Shown piece after piece: positions 15,979 through 24,339 of a stretch of DNA of 37,034 bases. Origin of the DNA: an uncultured Victivallaceae bacterium (GTDB lineage: Bacteria > Verrucomicrobiota > Lentisphaeria > Victivallales > Victivallaceae); the NCBI GenBank assembly GCA_934663655.1, contig CAKUKT010000001.1:1-37034 (forward strand), read 5' to 3'. The number at the start of each line of letters is the position of its first letter. Within the stretch, counting starts at the first letter, position 1. Below the pieces are notes generated by a model that saw only the letters and a program-made list of their open reading frames with translations, did no database searches and had not been told where the DNA came from. The position numbers were made by a program, and so were the translations under genes.

Positions 15979-18039
15979 ATGGAAAATAAGAAGGTTCTTA
16001 CCGTAAACGGTTGTGAAGTCGAATTCACCGACGAGCGCAATCTGCTGGAGGTGATTCGCAAGGCGGGAATTGAGATCCCGACATTCTGTTATCATTCGGA
16101 ACTGAGTATCTACGGGGCGTGCCGCCTCTGTCTGGTACTGGTCGAGGGCAAGGGAATCATGGCGGCGTGTTCGACCGCGCCGGCGCCGGGGATGGTGGTG
16201 CACACCGACACCAAGGAGATCCGGGCGATGCGCAAGATCAGCGTGGAGTTGCTGCTTGCCAATCACGACACCGACTGCCCGACCTGTGTGCGCAGCAGTG
16301 ATTGCACGCTTCAGTCGCTGGCGCGTAAGCTCGGGGTTGAGACGATTCGCTACAAGCGTCTGGAGAAGAAGGAACCGATTGACTGTTCGAGTCCGTCGAT
16401 TCAGCGTGATCCCAACAAGTGCGTGCTCTGCGGCGACTGTGTGCGCGTTTGTGCGGAAATTCAGGGGATCGGGGCGATCGACTTCTCGAAGCGCGGTTCG
16501 CATGCGAAGGTCGCTCCCGCGTTTGACGCCGACCTCGGCAAGGTGGAATGCGTGAACTGCGGTCAGTGTGTGGCGGTCTGCCCGACCGGCGCGCTGACGG
16601 TCAAGCAGGATCGCAACCGGGTCTGGGAGGCGCTCTATGACAAATCCAAGACGGTGGTGGTGCAGGTGGCGCCGGCGGTGCGGGTCGCGCTCGGCGATTA
16701 CTTCGGCGCCAAGCCTGGCGAGAACGTGGCCGGCAAGCTGGTGGCGGCGTTGCGGTTGATGGGTTTCAAGCACATTTACGACACCAGTTTTACCGCCGAT
16801 ATGACGATTTTTGAGGAAGCAACGGAGTTCATCGACCGCTTCTCCAACAATGGCAAGCTGCCGATGTTCACGAGTTGCTGCCCGGCGTGGGTGAAGTACG
16901 CCGAGATCTACTTCCCGGAATTGCTGCCGAATCTCTCGAGCTGCCGTTCGCCGCAGGGGATGTTCGGTTCGGTGGCCAAGGAGGTGCTGCCCGCTCAGCT
17001 CGGCTGCAAGCGCGAAGATCTGGTGGTGGTGTCGATCATGCCCTGCACCGCCAAGAAGTTCGAGGCGCAGCTGCCGAAGTACCGTCACGACGGCAAGAAC
17101 GACGTCGATATCGTGATCACCACCAGCGAAGTGGCGCGGATGATCTCCTCGCTGGGAATCAACCTCGCCGAACTCGAACCTGAAGCCTTCGATATGCCGA
17201 TGGGCTTTGCCACCGGCGCCGGTGTGATCTTTGGAACCAGCGGCGGCGTGATGGAAGCGGCGCTGCGTTATGCGGCCGAAAAAATCGAGAAGAAGCCGCT
17301 TGAATCGGTGGATTTCAAGGCGGTTCGCGGGATGGATCACCTCAAGGAGGCGACGCTCAACCTCGGCGGCAACGAGATCCGGGTCGCGGTTGTGCACGGT
17401 CTGGCCAACACCAAGAAACTGCTCAATGATATTCGCGCCGGTCGGGCGAACTATCATTTCGTGGAGGTGATGGCGTGTCCGGGTGGTTGTATTTCCGGCG
17501 GCGGCCAGCCGATCGGGGTTACTGATTCAATCCGTCGTCAGCGCCAGCAGGGGCTGTACAATGCCGACAAGACCCATCAGGTTCAGAAGTCGCAGGACAA
17601 CTATCTGGTGGCGCGCTGCTATGAGGAACATCTCGGCGGTGCTCCCGGATCGCATCGCGCTCACGAGATGCTGCATACGATCTATCAGAACCGCAGTCAG
17701 ATTTTCGACGCGAAGATTCCGGTAATGCGCGGGACGACGGCGAAACGGCTGCCGATTACGGTCACCATCTGCGCCAAGCAGCCGGATTGCCCCGGACAGC
17801 TTCTGCTCGGGATGATCAGCCAGTATGTGAAGGAGAACGGGTATGCCGACCGGGTGGATATTGACGCGGCGTTCAGTTCCCGTCCCGAGAGCGACGGCAC
17901 GATCTGCGTGACCGTTGGCGACCAGGTGGTGGAGCGCACGCGTTTCACCAACGCGGTCAACACGCTCGAACAACTGGAAAATCAGGCCGCCTTTGAATCG
18001 ATCCGCAAGGCGATCGATGCGGGGGTGAAAGCGCTCTGA
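15979..18039 (+). CDS. hydA: bifurcating [FeFe]-hydrogenase catalytic subunit HydA
   Basis: 686 residues. N-terminal plant-type [2Fe-2S] domain (about 5-80), His-ligated [4Fe-4S] motif HDTDCPTCVRSSDC (about 95-112), two [4Fe-4S] clusters (about 146-215), then the H-cluster domain. Catalytic motifs are canonical: L1 TSCCPAW (Cys300, Cys301), L2 MPCTAKK (Cys356) and L3 EVMACPGGCISGGG (Cys500, Cys504), so it should be an active proton-reducing or H2-oxidising enzyme. The small-subunit-like region YNADKTHQVQKSQDN follows. The last 110 residues look like a thioredoxin-fold domain with only Cys598, Cys604 and Cys643, so the C-terminal [2Fe-2S] cluster known in Thermotoga HydA may be absent. Maturases HydEFG are not in this window. 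Confidence 0.96.
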   Translation: MENKKVLTVNGCEVEFTDERNLLEVIRKAGIEIPTFCYHSELSIYGACRLCLVLVEGKGIMAACSTAPAPGMVVHTDTKEIRAMRKISVELLLANHDTDCPTCVRSSDCTLQSLARKLGVETIRYKRLEKKEPIDCSSPSIQRDPNKCVLCGDCVRVCAEIQGIGAIDFSKRGSHAKVAPAFDADLGKVECVNCGQCVAVCPTGALTVKQDRNRVWEALYDKSKTVVVQVAPAVRVALGDYFGAKPGENVAGKLVAALRLMGFKHIYDTSFTADMTIFEEATEFIDRFSNNGKLPMFTSCCPAWVKYAEIYFPELLPNLSSCRSPQGMFGSVAKEVLPAQLGCKREDLVVVSIMPCTAKKFEAQLPKYRHDGKNDVDIVITTSEVARMISSLGINLAELEPEAFDMPMGFATGAGVIFGTSGGVMEAALRYAAEKIEKKPLESVDFKAVRGMDHLKEATLNLGGNEIRVAVVHGLANTKKLLNDIRAGRANYHFVEVMACPGGCISGGGQPIGVTDSIRRQRQQGLYNADKTHQVQKSQDNYLVARCYEEHLGGAPGSHRAHEMLHTIYQNRSQIFDAKIPVMRGTTAKRLPITVTICAKQPDCPGQLLLGMISQYVKENGYADRVDIDAAFSSRPESDGTICVTVGDQVVERTRFTNAVNTLEQLENQAAFESIRKAIDAGVKAL

Positions 18040-18083
18040 TTATCCGGGATAGTTGCCGGCGGCGCTGATCGCCGGTGACGGCG

Positions 18084-18149
18084 GGCCGCACCTCGCGAAA
18101 ACCGATGGTTTTATCGGGTTTTTCGCAGGGTGCGGCCTATTGATTTTTT
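18084..18149 (+). terminator. long hairpin terminator of the rex-hyd operon
   Basis: GGCCGCACC (18084-18092) pairs perfectly with GGTGCGGCC (18129-18137). Inside it GCGAAAA-CCGAT and ATCGGGTTTTTCGC extend the stem with one bulge. A TTTTTT run follows at 18144-18149. A smaller GC hairpin (CCGGCG/CGCCGG, about 18056-18076) precedes it. The T-run overlaps the -35 region of the grpE promoter. Confidence 0.75.
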
Positions 18150-18167
18150 ACACTTCAGATATATATT
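18140..18167 (+). promoter_or_regulatory. candidate sigma-70 promoter of grpE-dnaJ-smpB
   Basis: TTGATT (18140-18145), 16 bases, TATATT (18162-18167) in an AT-rich stretch. No CIRCE inverted repeat (TTAGCACTC-N9-GAGTGCTAA) and no sigma-32-type promoter was seen, so heat-shock control at this site is not evident. AAGGAG at 18191-18196 serves the grpE ATG at 18207. Confidence 0.55.
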
Positions 18168-18206
18168 AATAATTTACTGATATTAAGAAGAAGGAGTTTT
18201 TACGAT

Positions 18207-18896
18207 ATGAAAAAGTTCAAGAAATCCTCCGGTGGCGAGGCTTCCGCCGCCGGGGAGGAAAAGCGTCCGCCGCTCGACGCCGGGGTGGCTGCGGACGAGG
18301 AAGCAATTACGGAAAAGATCCCGACGGTTGAGGAGGTTCACTCCGACGGCGAGGTTGTTCCGGAAGCGGAGAGTGCCGGTGCGGAGACGGCCAACGCGGA
18401 GATCGAAAAGATGGCGGCTGAACTCCAGGCGCTGCAGCAGAAGTACATCTATCTTCAGGCCGAATACCAGAACTACCGCAAGCGGGTTTCGCGGGATCTC
18501 GCCGAAACCCGTCTCAATGCGGTTTCCGGAACTCTCTCTCCGTTTCTGAATGTTTTTGATTTCCTCTCGATGGCGGAGAATGCCGCCGAGAAATCCGACA
18601 ACATCGAATCGATCCGGCAGGGGTTGAAGATGATAATTCAGCAGTTCTTCAAGACCTTCGACGAACTCGGGGTCAGAAAGCTCGAATCGGTCGGAGCGAA
18701 GTTCGATCCGGAACGTCAGGAGGCGGTGGCCAACGAGGATTCCGACACGGTGCCCGAAGGAGAGGTGATCCGGGAGTGGTCGAGCGGGTTCATGCTCGGC
18801 GACCGGCTGCTCCGTCCGGCGCGGGTGGTGGTTTCGTCCGGGAAGGCCGGAGAGGCGGCCGCGACGGAAACGCCCGGCTCCGGAGAAGGGGAGTAA
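18207..18896 (+). CDS. grpE: nucleotide exchange factor GrpE
   Basis: 229 residues. Releases ADP from DnaK in the DnaK-DnaJ-GrpE chaperone cycle. A charged, low-complexity N-terminal tail (about 1-68, Glu/Ala-rich) is followed by a long helical coiled coil (EKMAAELQALQQKYIYLQAE, QNYRKRVSRDL). The C-terminal beta domain carries the signature region GAKFDPERQEAVA ... EGEVIREWSSGFMLGDRLLRPARVVV, and a Gly/Ser-rich tail ends the protein. dnaJ starts 6 bp downstream. dnaK is not in the window. Confidence 0.96.
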   Translation: MKKFKKSSGGEASAAGEEKRPPLDAGVAADEEAITEKIPTVEEVHSDGEVVPEAESAGAETANAEIEKMAAELQALQQKYIYLQAEYQNYRKRVSRDLAETRLNAVSGTLSPFLNVFDFLSMAENAAEKSDNIESIRQGLKMIIQQFFKTFDELGVRKLESVGAKFDPERQEAVANEDSDTVPEGEVIREWSSGFMLGDRLLRPARVVVSSGKAGEAAATETPGSGEGE

Positions 18897-18902
18897 GCGC
18901 TT

Positions 18903-20060
18903 ATGGCTCAGGATTATTACCAGGTACTCGGTGTGGACCGCAATGTCTCCGCTGAAGATTTGAAAAAGGCTTACCGCAAACTGGCAATCAAGTACCATCC
19001 GGACAAGAATCCCGGCAACAAGGAGGCGGAAGAGAAATTCAAGGAGGTTTCGCTCGCCTACGAGGTGCTCAGTGATCCGGAGAAGCGTCGTCAATATGAT
19101 CAGTTCGGTCATGAAGCCTATACCAGCAGCCAGCGAGGGGGCGGCGGTGGCGGAGCGGATTTCCGTCATGCGCAGGACATTTTCAGTCAGTTTTTTGGCG
19201 GCGGTGGCGGCGGTTTTTCATTTGAAGATCTCTTCGGCGGCGGCGGTGGTCGTCGTCATGCCGATCCCAACGCGCCGATTCCCGGCGACGACATGCGTTA
19301 CGATCTGGAAATCGACTTCGAAGACGCGATGTACGGTGCGGAAAAGCAGATTACAATCAACCGGATAGTAAGTTGCGACGCCTGCGGTGGTTCCGGTTGT
19401 GAACCCGGTACGGGCAGGAAGACCTGTCCGCGTTGCGGCGGCAGCGGAGCCCAGACGGTTTCGCAGGGATTTTTCAGTATCCGGCAGCCGTGTTCGAGTT
19501 GTGGCGGTACCGGACAGCTGATCGAGAAGCCGTGCCGCAAATGTCGTGGACAGGGACGGGTGCGGGTGCGGGAAAGTTTCCCGTTGCGGATCAACCCCGG
19601 CGTCGATACCGGTTCGCAGCTGCGGGTCGCGGGGCGCGGAAGCGCCGGATTGCGGGGTGGTCGTCCGGGGGATCTCTATGTGGTGATCCACGTGCGTCCG
19701 AGTTCGGTGTTCAGCCGCGAAGGCAATGATCTGCTCTGCGAACTGCCGATCTCCTTCGCGGTCGCCGCGGCGGGCGGCGTTGTCGAAGTGCCGACCATCA
19801 CCGGACGTACGAAAATGCGTATTCCGGCGGGAACGCAGAGTGGCACCACTCTGCGGGTAAAGGGCAAGGGAGCTCCGTCGCTGCGCGGCGGCGGGCGGGG
19901 CGATCTGCTGGTGCGCACGGTGGTGGAGACCCCGGTGAAGCTCTCGGCCGAACAGACCGCGCTGCTGGAGAAGTTCCAGGCCACGCTTACTCCTGGAAAC
20001 ACTCCGCGCTACAACAGCTGTGTTGAGCGTGCCGGCAGATTCATGCGGGAATCGGAATAA
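18903..20060 (+). CDS. dnaJ: chaperone protein DnaJ
   Basis: 385 residues. The J-domain spans residues 1-70 with the HPD motif ([11 protein letters not shown]). A glycine-rich linker (about 78-120) contains GGGGGG runs and the phenylalanines of a G/F region. The zinc domain has four CXXCXGXG repeats: [24 protein letters not shown] and CRKCRGQG. The C-terminal substrate-binding domains end with [14 protein letters not shown] complete type I Hsp40 that stimulates DnaK ATPase and binds unfolded protein. Co-transcribed with grpE and smpB, with 6- and 4-bp gaps. Confidence 0.97.
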   Translation: MAQDYYQVLGVDRNVSAEDLKKAYRKLAIKYHPDKNPGNKEAEEKFKEVSLAYEVLSDPEKRRQYDQFGHEAYTSSQRGGGGGGADFRHAQDIFSQFFGGGGGGFSFEDLFGGGGGRRHADPNAPIPGDDMRYDLEIDFEDAMYGAEKQITINRIVSCDACGGSGCEPGTGRKTCPRCGGSGAQTVSQGFFSIRQPCSSCGGTGQLIEKPCRKCRGQGRVRVRESFPLRINPGVDTGSQLRVAGRGSAGLRGGRPGDLYVVIHVRPSSVFSREGNDLLCELPISFAVAAAGGVVEVPTITGRTKMRIPAGTQSGTTLRVKGKGAPSLRGGGRGDLLVRTVVETPVKLSAEQTALLEKFQATLTPGNTPRYNSCVERAGRFMRESE

Positions 20061-20064
20061 GCTC

Positions 20065-20529
20065 ATGGGCGCCAAGACCGAAAACGATCCGGTGCTGGCC
20101 ACCAATAAGAAGGCGTTTCACGATTATCACATCGTCGAACGTTTCGAAGCCGGCATTGATCTGACCGGAACCGAGGTCAAGAGCTGCCGCGCCCGCGCAA
20201 TTCAGCTGAATGACGGTTACATCCGCATTATCAACGGGCAGGCGATTTTATTGAATGTCCATATCGCCGCCTACGGTTTCGGGAACCGGTTCAACCATCA
20301 GGTGCGCCGCGAACGTCGGCTGCTGCTCCACAAAAAGGAGATATTGAAGCTGGCGGTGAAGCTGAATACGCGTGGCGGCACGCTGGTGCCACTGCGCATG
20401 TACCTGAAAGGCGGTCTGATCAAGTTGGAGCTCGCCTATGCGCAGGGTAAGACTCACGGCGACCAGCGGGAGACCCTGCGCGACCGCGAAGCCGACATGG
20501 CGATGCGGCGGGCGATGCGCAAGAGGTGA
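20065..20529 (+). CDS. smpB: SsrA-binding protein SmpB
   Basis: 154 residues from the ATG at 20065, 4 bp after the dnaJ stop; this gives the normal family start (LATNKKAFHDYHIVERFEAG). SmpB binds tmRNA and delivers it to stalled ribosomes for trans-translation. Family motifs: GIDLTGTEVKSCRARAIQLND, LLNVHIAAYG, RRLLLHKKEI, TLVPLRMYLKGGLIKLELA. The basic C-terminal tail (MAMRRAMRKR), which folds into the decoding site, is intact. The ssrA gene itself was not found in the window. Confidence 0.97.
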   Translation: MGAKTENDPVLATNKKAFHDYHIVERFEAGIDLTGTEVKSCRARAIQLNDGYIRIINGQAILLNVHIAAYGFGNRFNHQVRRERRLLLHKKEILKLAVKLNTRGGTLVPLRMYLKGGLIKLELAYAQGKTHGDQRETLRDREADMAMRRAMRKR

Positions 20530-20530
20530 A

Positions 20531-20690
20531 CCGGGGTTCCGGAAGCGGAACTGAACTCCCGGCTGAAGCGCTTTGATCCGGCCGGAACGGGGCGGCGCGG
20601 CGTCCGCATTATGGTGGGCCGGGGTTCCGGAAGCGGAACTGAACTCCCGGCTGAAGTGCTTTGATCCGGGCGGAACGGGGCGGCGCGGCG
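20531..20690. repeat. two direct 72-bp GC-rich repeats
   Basis: Copy 1 at 20531-20602 and copy 2 at 20619-20690 start with CCGGGGTTCCGGAAGCGGAA and differ at two positions: C/T at GAAGCGCTT versus GAAGTGCTT, and C/G at CCGGCCGG versus CCGGGCGG. A 16-bp spacer separates them. Each contains a GTTCCG-GAAG-CGGAAC hairpin. They fill the gap between convergent smpB and the yjdF-like gene and may act as a bidirectional transcription stop; there is no T-run. Confidence 0.9.
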
Positions 20691-20700
20691 GGGGCAGCGG

Positions 20701-21351
20701 TCAGGCTTCGGAGTGGTTCCGGTTTTCCCGCGGCCGCCAGCGCAGCCATGCGTAGAGCAACGTGCAGCAGATGGCGCCGAGTCCGTCGGAAAGCATATCC
20801 TTCTGCGCATCCCAGGGATCTCCCTGCGAACCGAGGAACGCCGCGCCGGCGGTCGGGTTGGAAATTTCCGCGTACAGCCACTCGATGAGTTCGAATATCG
20901 CCGCGAATCCGAATACCGCCATCACCACCAGAAAACCGGCGGCGAAACGACCGCGGATAATCCGGTGACGGTCGCTGAACTCGAGCGCGGCGAAGGCGAA
21001 GGTGCCGACCAGGAAGTGACACACCCGGTCGAAGTTGTTGCGGGTGAAGCCGAAGAGGTCGGTGATCCAGTCAAAGGGAACCCGTTCGAAGGTGTAGTGT
21101 CCCCCGATCATGTGCAGCAGAAACCACAACGCCATCAGGGTATAGGCGGTGTCGGAAAAACGCACCCTGAAACAATAGAGCAGCACGAGCGCCGCCGCCG
21201 GAATCAACGCGGTGAGGTTTTCCGCGAGCCAGACGTCGCGGTTGAAGGGGTGAATTGCCAGCAGGATGGTCTCCAGCAGGAAGAGAACCAGCAGCAGTGC
21301 GGGCCAGCGTTTGCCGGGGGTGGGAATTGAAACCGGGTGGAAATCGTTCAT
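20701..21351 (-). CDS. DUF2238 / YjdF-like inner-membrane protein
   Basis: 216 residues from the ATG at 21351, which overlaps the preceding gene's TGA (ATGA). A multi-pass membrane protein with about six hydrophobic segments. The DUF2238 signature is clear: WFLLHMIGGHYTFERVPFDW, NNFDRVCHFLVGTFAFAALE, FELIEWLYAEI and a C-terminal GDPWDAQKDMLSDGLGA. E. coli YjdF belongs to this family; its function is not known. It is the last gene of a three-gene minus-strand unit with the small membrane protein and the GKRP-like SIS protein. Confidence 0.85.
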   Translation of the reverse strand: MNDFHPVSIPTPGKRWPALLLVLFLLETILLAIHPFNRDVWLAENLTALIPAAALVLLYCFRVRFSDTAYTLMALWFLLHMIGGHYTFERVPFDWITDLFGFTRNNFDRVCHFLVGTFAFAALEFSDRHRIIRGRFAAGFLVVMAVFGFAAIFELIEWLYAEISNPTAGAAFLGSQGDPWDAQKDMLSDGLGAICCTLLYAWLRWRPRENRNHSEA

Positions 21352-21746
21352 ATTTGCTCTCCTTGGTCCGGGCGGTAGAAAATTGCGAAAACATCCACGT
21401 ACATCAGCAGAATCATCAACAGAATATCGGCCACTCCCGTGATGACTCCAAATAGCGTCCCGGAGAGGTTCAGCGAGGCGATGCAGCCGAGTGCCGCCAC
21501 CGGCGGTGAGAGCAGATACAGCCAGGGCAGCTTGAAAGAGACAATCATCGACAGCCGCATCATGGCGGTGGTGGCCAGCAGCAGCGGCGCGAGCAGCGGC
21601 GCCAGCCGGAGCAGCAGCGAATGAGTATCGGTGGCCGGCCACCAGGTGGTGGTGCGGGCCAGCACGACTACGAAAGATTCCGCGAGCGCCAGTTCGACAA
21701 ACAGCGTCGCCAGACCGAACAGCAAAATCTTAAACCATAATCTCAT
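21348..21746 (-). CDS. small membrane protein of unknown function
   Basis: 132 residues and no family recognised. Predicted transmembrane segments lie at about residues 5-27, 47-62, 72-88 and 95-120, with short loops, so it is an integral membrane protein of probably four helices. It is locked between two genes by 4-bp ATGA overlaps on both sides, so it should be translated in step with the GKRP-like protein upstream and the YjdF-like protein downstream. That context makes it a real gene even without homology. Confidence 0.75.
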   Translation of the reverse strand: MRLWFKILLFGLATLFVELALAESFVVVLARTTTWWPATDTHSLLLRLAPLLAPLLLATTAMMRLSMIVSFKLPWLYLLSPPVAALGCIASLNLSGTLFGVITGVADILLMILLMYVDVFAIFYRPDQGEQI

Positions 21747-23428
21747 GGCTGCTGTTCCGGTTTTCGTTCCGCTTCCAGCCGGGCCAGCACGTACTGAACC
21801 ACCGGCGGTGGTTCTTCGCCGGGACGACGGAGTTTTTCAATCTCCTCAACGGCGGTGAAGAAACGGTCGCAGCTTTCGCGGTAGGGAATCCGACCGAGTT
21901 CGGCGATCAGCCGGATTCCCCGGTCGATCAGCTTCTTGTTGGAGACGCTGACGAAACTCATCCAGTTGCCGGTAACCCGGCCCAGGCGCACCATGACGCC
22001 GGTGGAGATGGTGTTGAAAAGGAGTTTCACCGCGAGATGGCGCATCAGTCGCAGCGGTGAATCGGGGATTTCTCCCGGAATGGAAAAATCTCCGGGAGCC
22101 GAGAGGGCGAGGCGCTTTTTCTCTCCGCAACCCGCTGCAAAGCGGAGGAACGCGTCGGCAAGTTCCCGTTCCGGTTCCCCGCAGTAAAAGAGCACGGCCG
22201 CGTCGGCGGCGGTGCAGCGTTCCGGGCACGGTTCCGAACCGATCTCAATTTTTTTCAGTTCTTCGGCGCGCAGGCGCGGCGGGGATTCGATCAGCCTCTC
22301 CGGGGCGTTCATCCTGCGATAGTCGTCCGCTCCCCATTCCAGACAGCGCAGCGGACGCCGCAGCGACCGGTTCCAGACCTCCGCGGTCGGGAAGCGGGGG
22401 TTCTTGACAAATGCCCACGGCGCCGGGGAGGTGGTATCGTCGTGGGGACGGAACGGCGGCAGCATGAAAGTAGGTGAGCGCTCGGTGGTGTCCGTGAAGA
22501 TATCGAGCAGATATTCGTCGGCGAAATAGGTGATTTTGCCGTGGCCGCGGTAGATTTTTTCCTCAAATTCGATATATCCGGCGATGGCCGGAGCGCCATT
22601 TTCGAGCAGTTCGAGCACCTGTTCAAAACCGGCGGCGAAATCTCCGCCCGGTCTGCCGAGCAGCGCGGCGATGGTCAATTCCAGTGCCGCTCCTGCGACC
22701 AGCTGTTCGGCGGTCGTCGCCTGCATCCGGGTCGAACCGGCCAGCGCCATCGGTCCGCAGAAAAGGTCGAGCACGGTGACTCGCGGATCGGTGATTGCCC
22801 GCCGCGAACGTTCGATGTATTTGCAGAGTACTTCGGCCGGATTGTTGAAAAGCAGAAATACCTTGGCCCCGCGATCGAGCGCTTCATCCACTGTGCCGAG
22901 CACCGAGGAGGTTTCTCCGCCTTCGGTGATGGCGACGAGCACATCTTCCCGGCCGAGATCAAGTTCGCAGACCTGCTGCCGTCCGAACCGGGCGAAGTCC
23001 TCGAAAGATTCGACCGAACGCACCAGCGCAAAATCCCCGCCGGTCATGATGCTCGCTACGCGGTCGGCATATCCGGTTGTCCGCTGGTCGCGGGCACAGG
23101 CCGCGTGCCACATGCTCTCCAGCAGGATGCTCAGACGTCCGGTCGCGCCGCAGCCGGAGAATACCACCCGGCCTCCTTCGCGCACCGTCTGCGTCACGGT
23201 TTCGACGAGGGTGCGGAACTCATCCGAAACCACCACTTCGCGAAACCGTTTGAGCACTTCGCGGTCGACACGCTGCAGCATGCGCACCCCGTCCGTCGTC
23301 GAGGAGGCGAAGACCCGGTCGAGGCCGGAGGTCAACGGATTGGATTGTTCAGTCGGCAGCATGCCGAGCTGAAATTGCCGTTCGTTTTCATAAAAGTTCG
23401 CCGCCGCCGCCAATGCTTTACCGCTCAC
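21743..23428 (-). CDS. GKRP/MurQ-like double SIS-domain protein
   Basis: 561 residues from a GTG at 23428, chosen because GGAGGG lies 6 nt ahead; a TTG at 23434 is the alternative. MurQ-family hallmarks: TEQSNPLTSGLD near the N-terminus, a phosphosugar loop GCGATGRLSILLES (MurQ has GAGTSGRL), TEGGETSSV, CGPMALAGSTRMQATTAEQL, and a C-terminal KLLFNTISTGVMVRLGRVTG. In MurQ (about 300 residues) the last two blocks are adjacent. Here about 200 residues separate them, as in glucokinase regulatory protein (GKRP), which has two SIS domains. It may be a MurNAc-6-phosphate etherase-like enzyme or a phosphosugar-sensing regulator; the altered loop leaves this open. Confidence 0.8.
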   Translation of the reverse strand: MSGKALAAAANFYENERQFQLGMLPTEQSNPLTSGLDRVFASSTTDGVRMLQRVDREVLKRFREVVVSDEFRTLVETVTQTVREGGRVVFSGCGATGRLSILLESMWHAACARDQRTTGYADRVASIMTGGDFALVRSVESFEDFARFGRQQVCELDLGREDVLVAITEGGETSSVLGTVDEALDRGAKVFLLFNNPAEVLCKYIERSRRAITDPRVTVLDLFCGPMALAGSTRMQATTAEQLVAGAALELTIAALLGRPGGDFAAGFEQVLELLENGAPAIAGYIEFEEKIYRGHGKITYFADEYLLDIFTDTTERSPTFMLPPFRPHDDTTSPAPWAFVKNPRFPTAEVWNRSLRRPLRCLEWGADDYRRMNAPERLIESPPRLRAEELKKIEIGSEPCPERCTAADAAVLFYCGEPERELADAFLRFAAGCGEKKRLALSAPGDFSIPGEIPDSPLRLMRHLAVKLLFNTISTGVMVRLGRVTGNWMSFVSVSNKKLIDRGIRLIAELGRIPYRESCDRFFTAVEEIEKLRRPGEEPPPVVQYVLARLEAERKPEQQP

Positions 23429-23517
23429 TGCCAACCCTCCCGGCGCTTCCCGCCCAGTGGATCATCCACTGCCGGTTGCACACTTCAATAAACGATTGAA
23501 TAGTTAAATTATTTAAT

Positions 23518-23546
23518 ACCATACATCCGGGCGGAAGCTTTTTCAA
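23518..23546 (-). promoter_or_regulatory. candidate promoter of the GKRP-like operon
   Basis: On the minus strand TTGAAA (complement of 23541-23546), 17 bases, TATGGT (complement of 23518-23523), with AT-rich sequence following. The -10 is weak (4 of 6), so confidence is moderate. Confidence 0.45.
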
Positions 23547-23591
23547 GTTCCGGCAGGTGGAAACAATTCTGACGTCGAAGCGTAATCCCGC

Positions 23592-23620
23592 TTGAAATTT
23601 ACCGGGCAGGATGATAATTT
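23592..23620 (+). promoter_or_regulatory. candidate promoter of the 222-residue protein / PilT-fusion pair
   Basis: TTGAAA (23592-23597), a 17-base spacer and TAATTT (23615-23620) upstream of the gene at 23671. It points away from the GKRP operon promoter in the same intergenic space. Confidence 0.5.
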
Positions 23621-23670
23621 ATAGTGACCCGGCATGATTTTCCTCAACCAAAGGGATTTGAACTTCGACA

Positions 23671-24339
23671 ATGGGAATCGGCGTAAGATTATTTGCCCAC
23701 CGACTTGTATTCATTCTGAACAACCTGATCATCATCGGGCTGGTATTGTTGTTTCTGTACGTTTTCCGGGATGCGCTCGCCACCGGAAGCGGGCCGGTCG
23801 CCGCCACCACATTCGCCATTGCGGTGCTGGTCTGCGGCAACATCATCGGTTTCCTGGTCTGGCGGATTTATATATGCAGTGTGGCCGACCGTTTCATCGA
23901 CGCGCTGCTGGCGCCGCGGGAGATGCTGGCGAAGGCTCCCCCGGTATTGTCGCTGGCGGCGGGGATGCTCGCCGGCGGCGATCTCGCCGGGGCTGACGCT
24001 GAACTTGCCCGGCTGTCCGAGGAATATCCGGAGTTCCCCGAGGTCGCAATGATGCGGTTTGAACTCTACTGCGACCGCTTCAACCGTCCGGTCGAGGCGC
24101 TGGAGATCGCCGAACGTTATTTCCAGGCACCCGGTCGTCACCCCGGTAAGGATAACTTCATGCTGCTGATGCGTTGTGCCGATCTCTACCGGGACAGCGG
24201 CAACCCGGCGGGAATAATTCCCCGGCTTCAAAAGGAAATCCGGCGGGTCAGATTCTATGAACCGGTTCAAATCAGATTGATCGATAAGCGGATACAAAGC
24301 ATTCAAAGTATCGGTGCGACAGATGAGCAACACGATTGA
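23671..24339 (+). CDS. membrane-anchored protein with helical-repeat C-terminus, unknown function
   Basis: 222 residues and no family assigned. Two predicted transmembrane helices (about 13-34, NNLIIIGLVLLFLYVF, and 44-68, TTFAIAVLVCGNIIGFLVW) are followed by a soluble region that looks like tetratricopeptide-type helix pairs (LAAGMLAGGDLAGADAELAR, VEALEIAERYFQ, MRCADLYRDSGNPAGIIPRL). It overlaps the start of the tandem ATPase gene, so the two are co-translated. A role in anchoring or partnering that ATPase, for example as a pilus-platform accessory, is inference. AAGGGA upstream is poorly spaced, and an alternative start cannot be excluded. Confidence 0.7.
   Translation: MGIGVRLFAHRLVFILNNLIIIGLVLLFLYVFRDALATGSGPVAATTFAIAVLVCGNIIGFLVWRIYICSVADRFIDALLAPREMLAKAPPVLSLAAGMLAGGDLAGADAELARLSEEYPEFPEVAMMRFELYCDRFNRPVEALEIAERYFQAPGRHPGKDNFMLLMRCADLYRDSGNPAGIIPRLQKEIRRVRFYEPVQIRLIDKRIQSIQSIGATDEQHD

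Noticed and set aside
14038..17457. Long minus-strand frames opposite hydB and hydA (14038-15216 and 15973-17457)
   Set aside because: They are His/Arg-rich mirror frames of strongly conserved iron-sulfur enzymes.
18140..18206. CIRCE or heat-shock promoter upstream of grpE
   Set aside because: Looked for TTAGCACTC-N9-GAGTGCTAA and sigma-32-type boxes; neither is present. Only an ordinary sigma-70-like promoter was found.
23640..23680. tRNA T-arm-like stretch (CCAAAGGGATTTGAAC), similar to part of the tRNA-Arg complement
   Set aside because: No acceptor or anticodon stem can be built around it and its T-stem does not pair. Treated as chance rather than as an att site or tRNA fragment.
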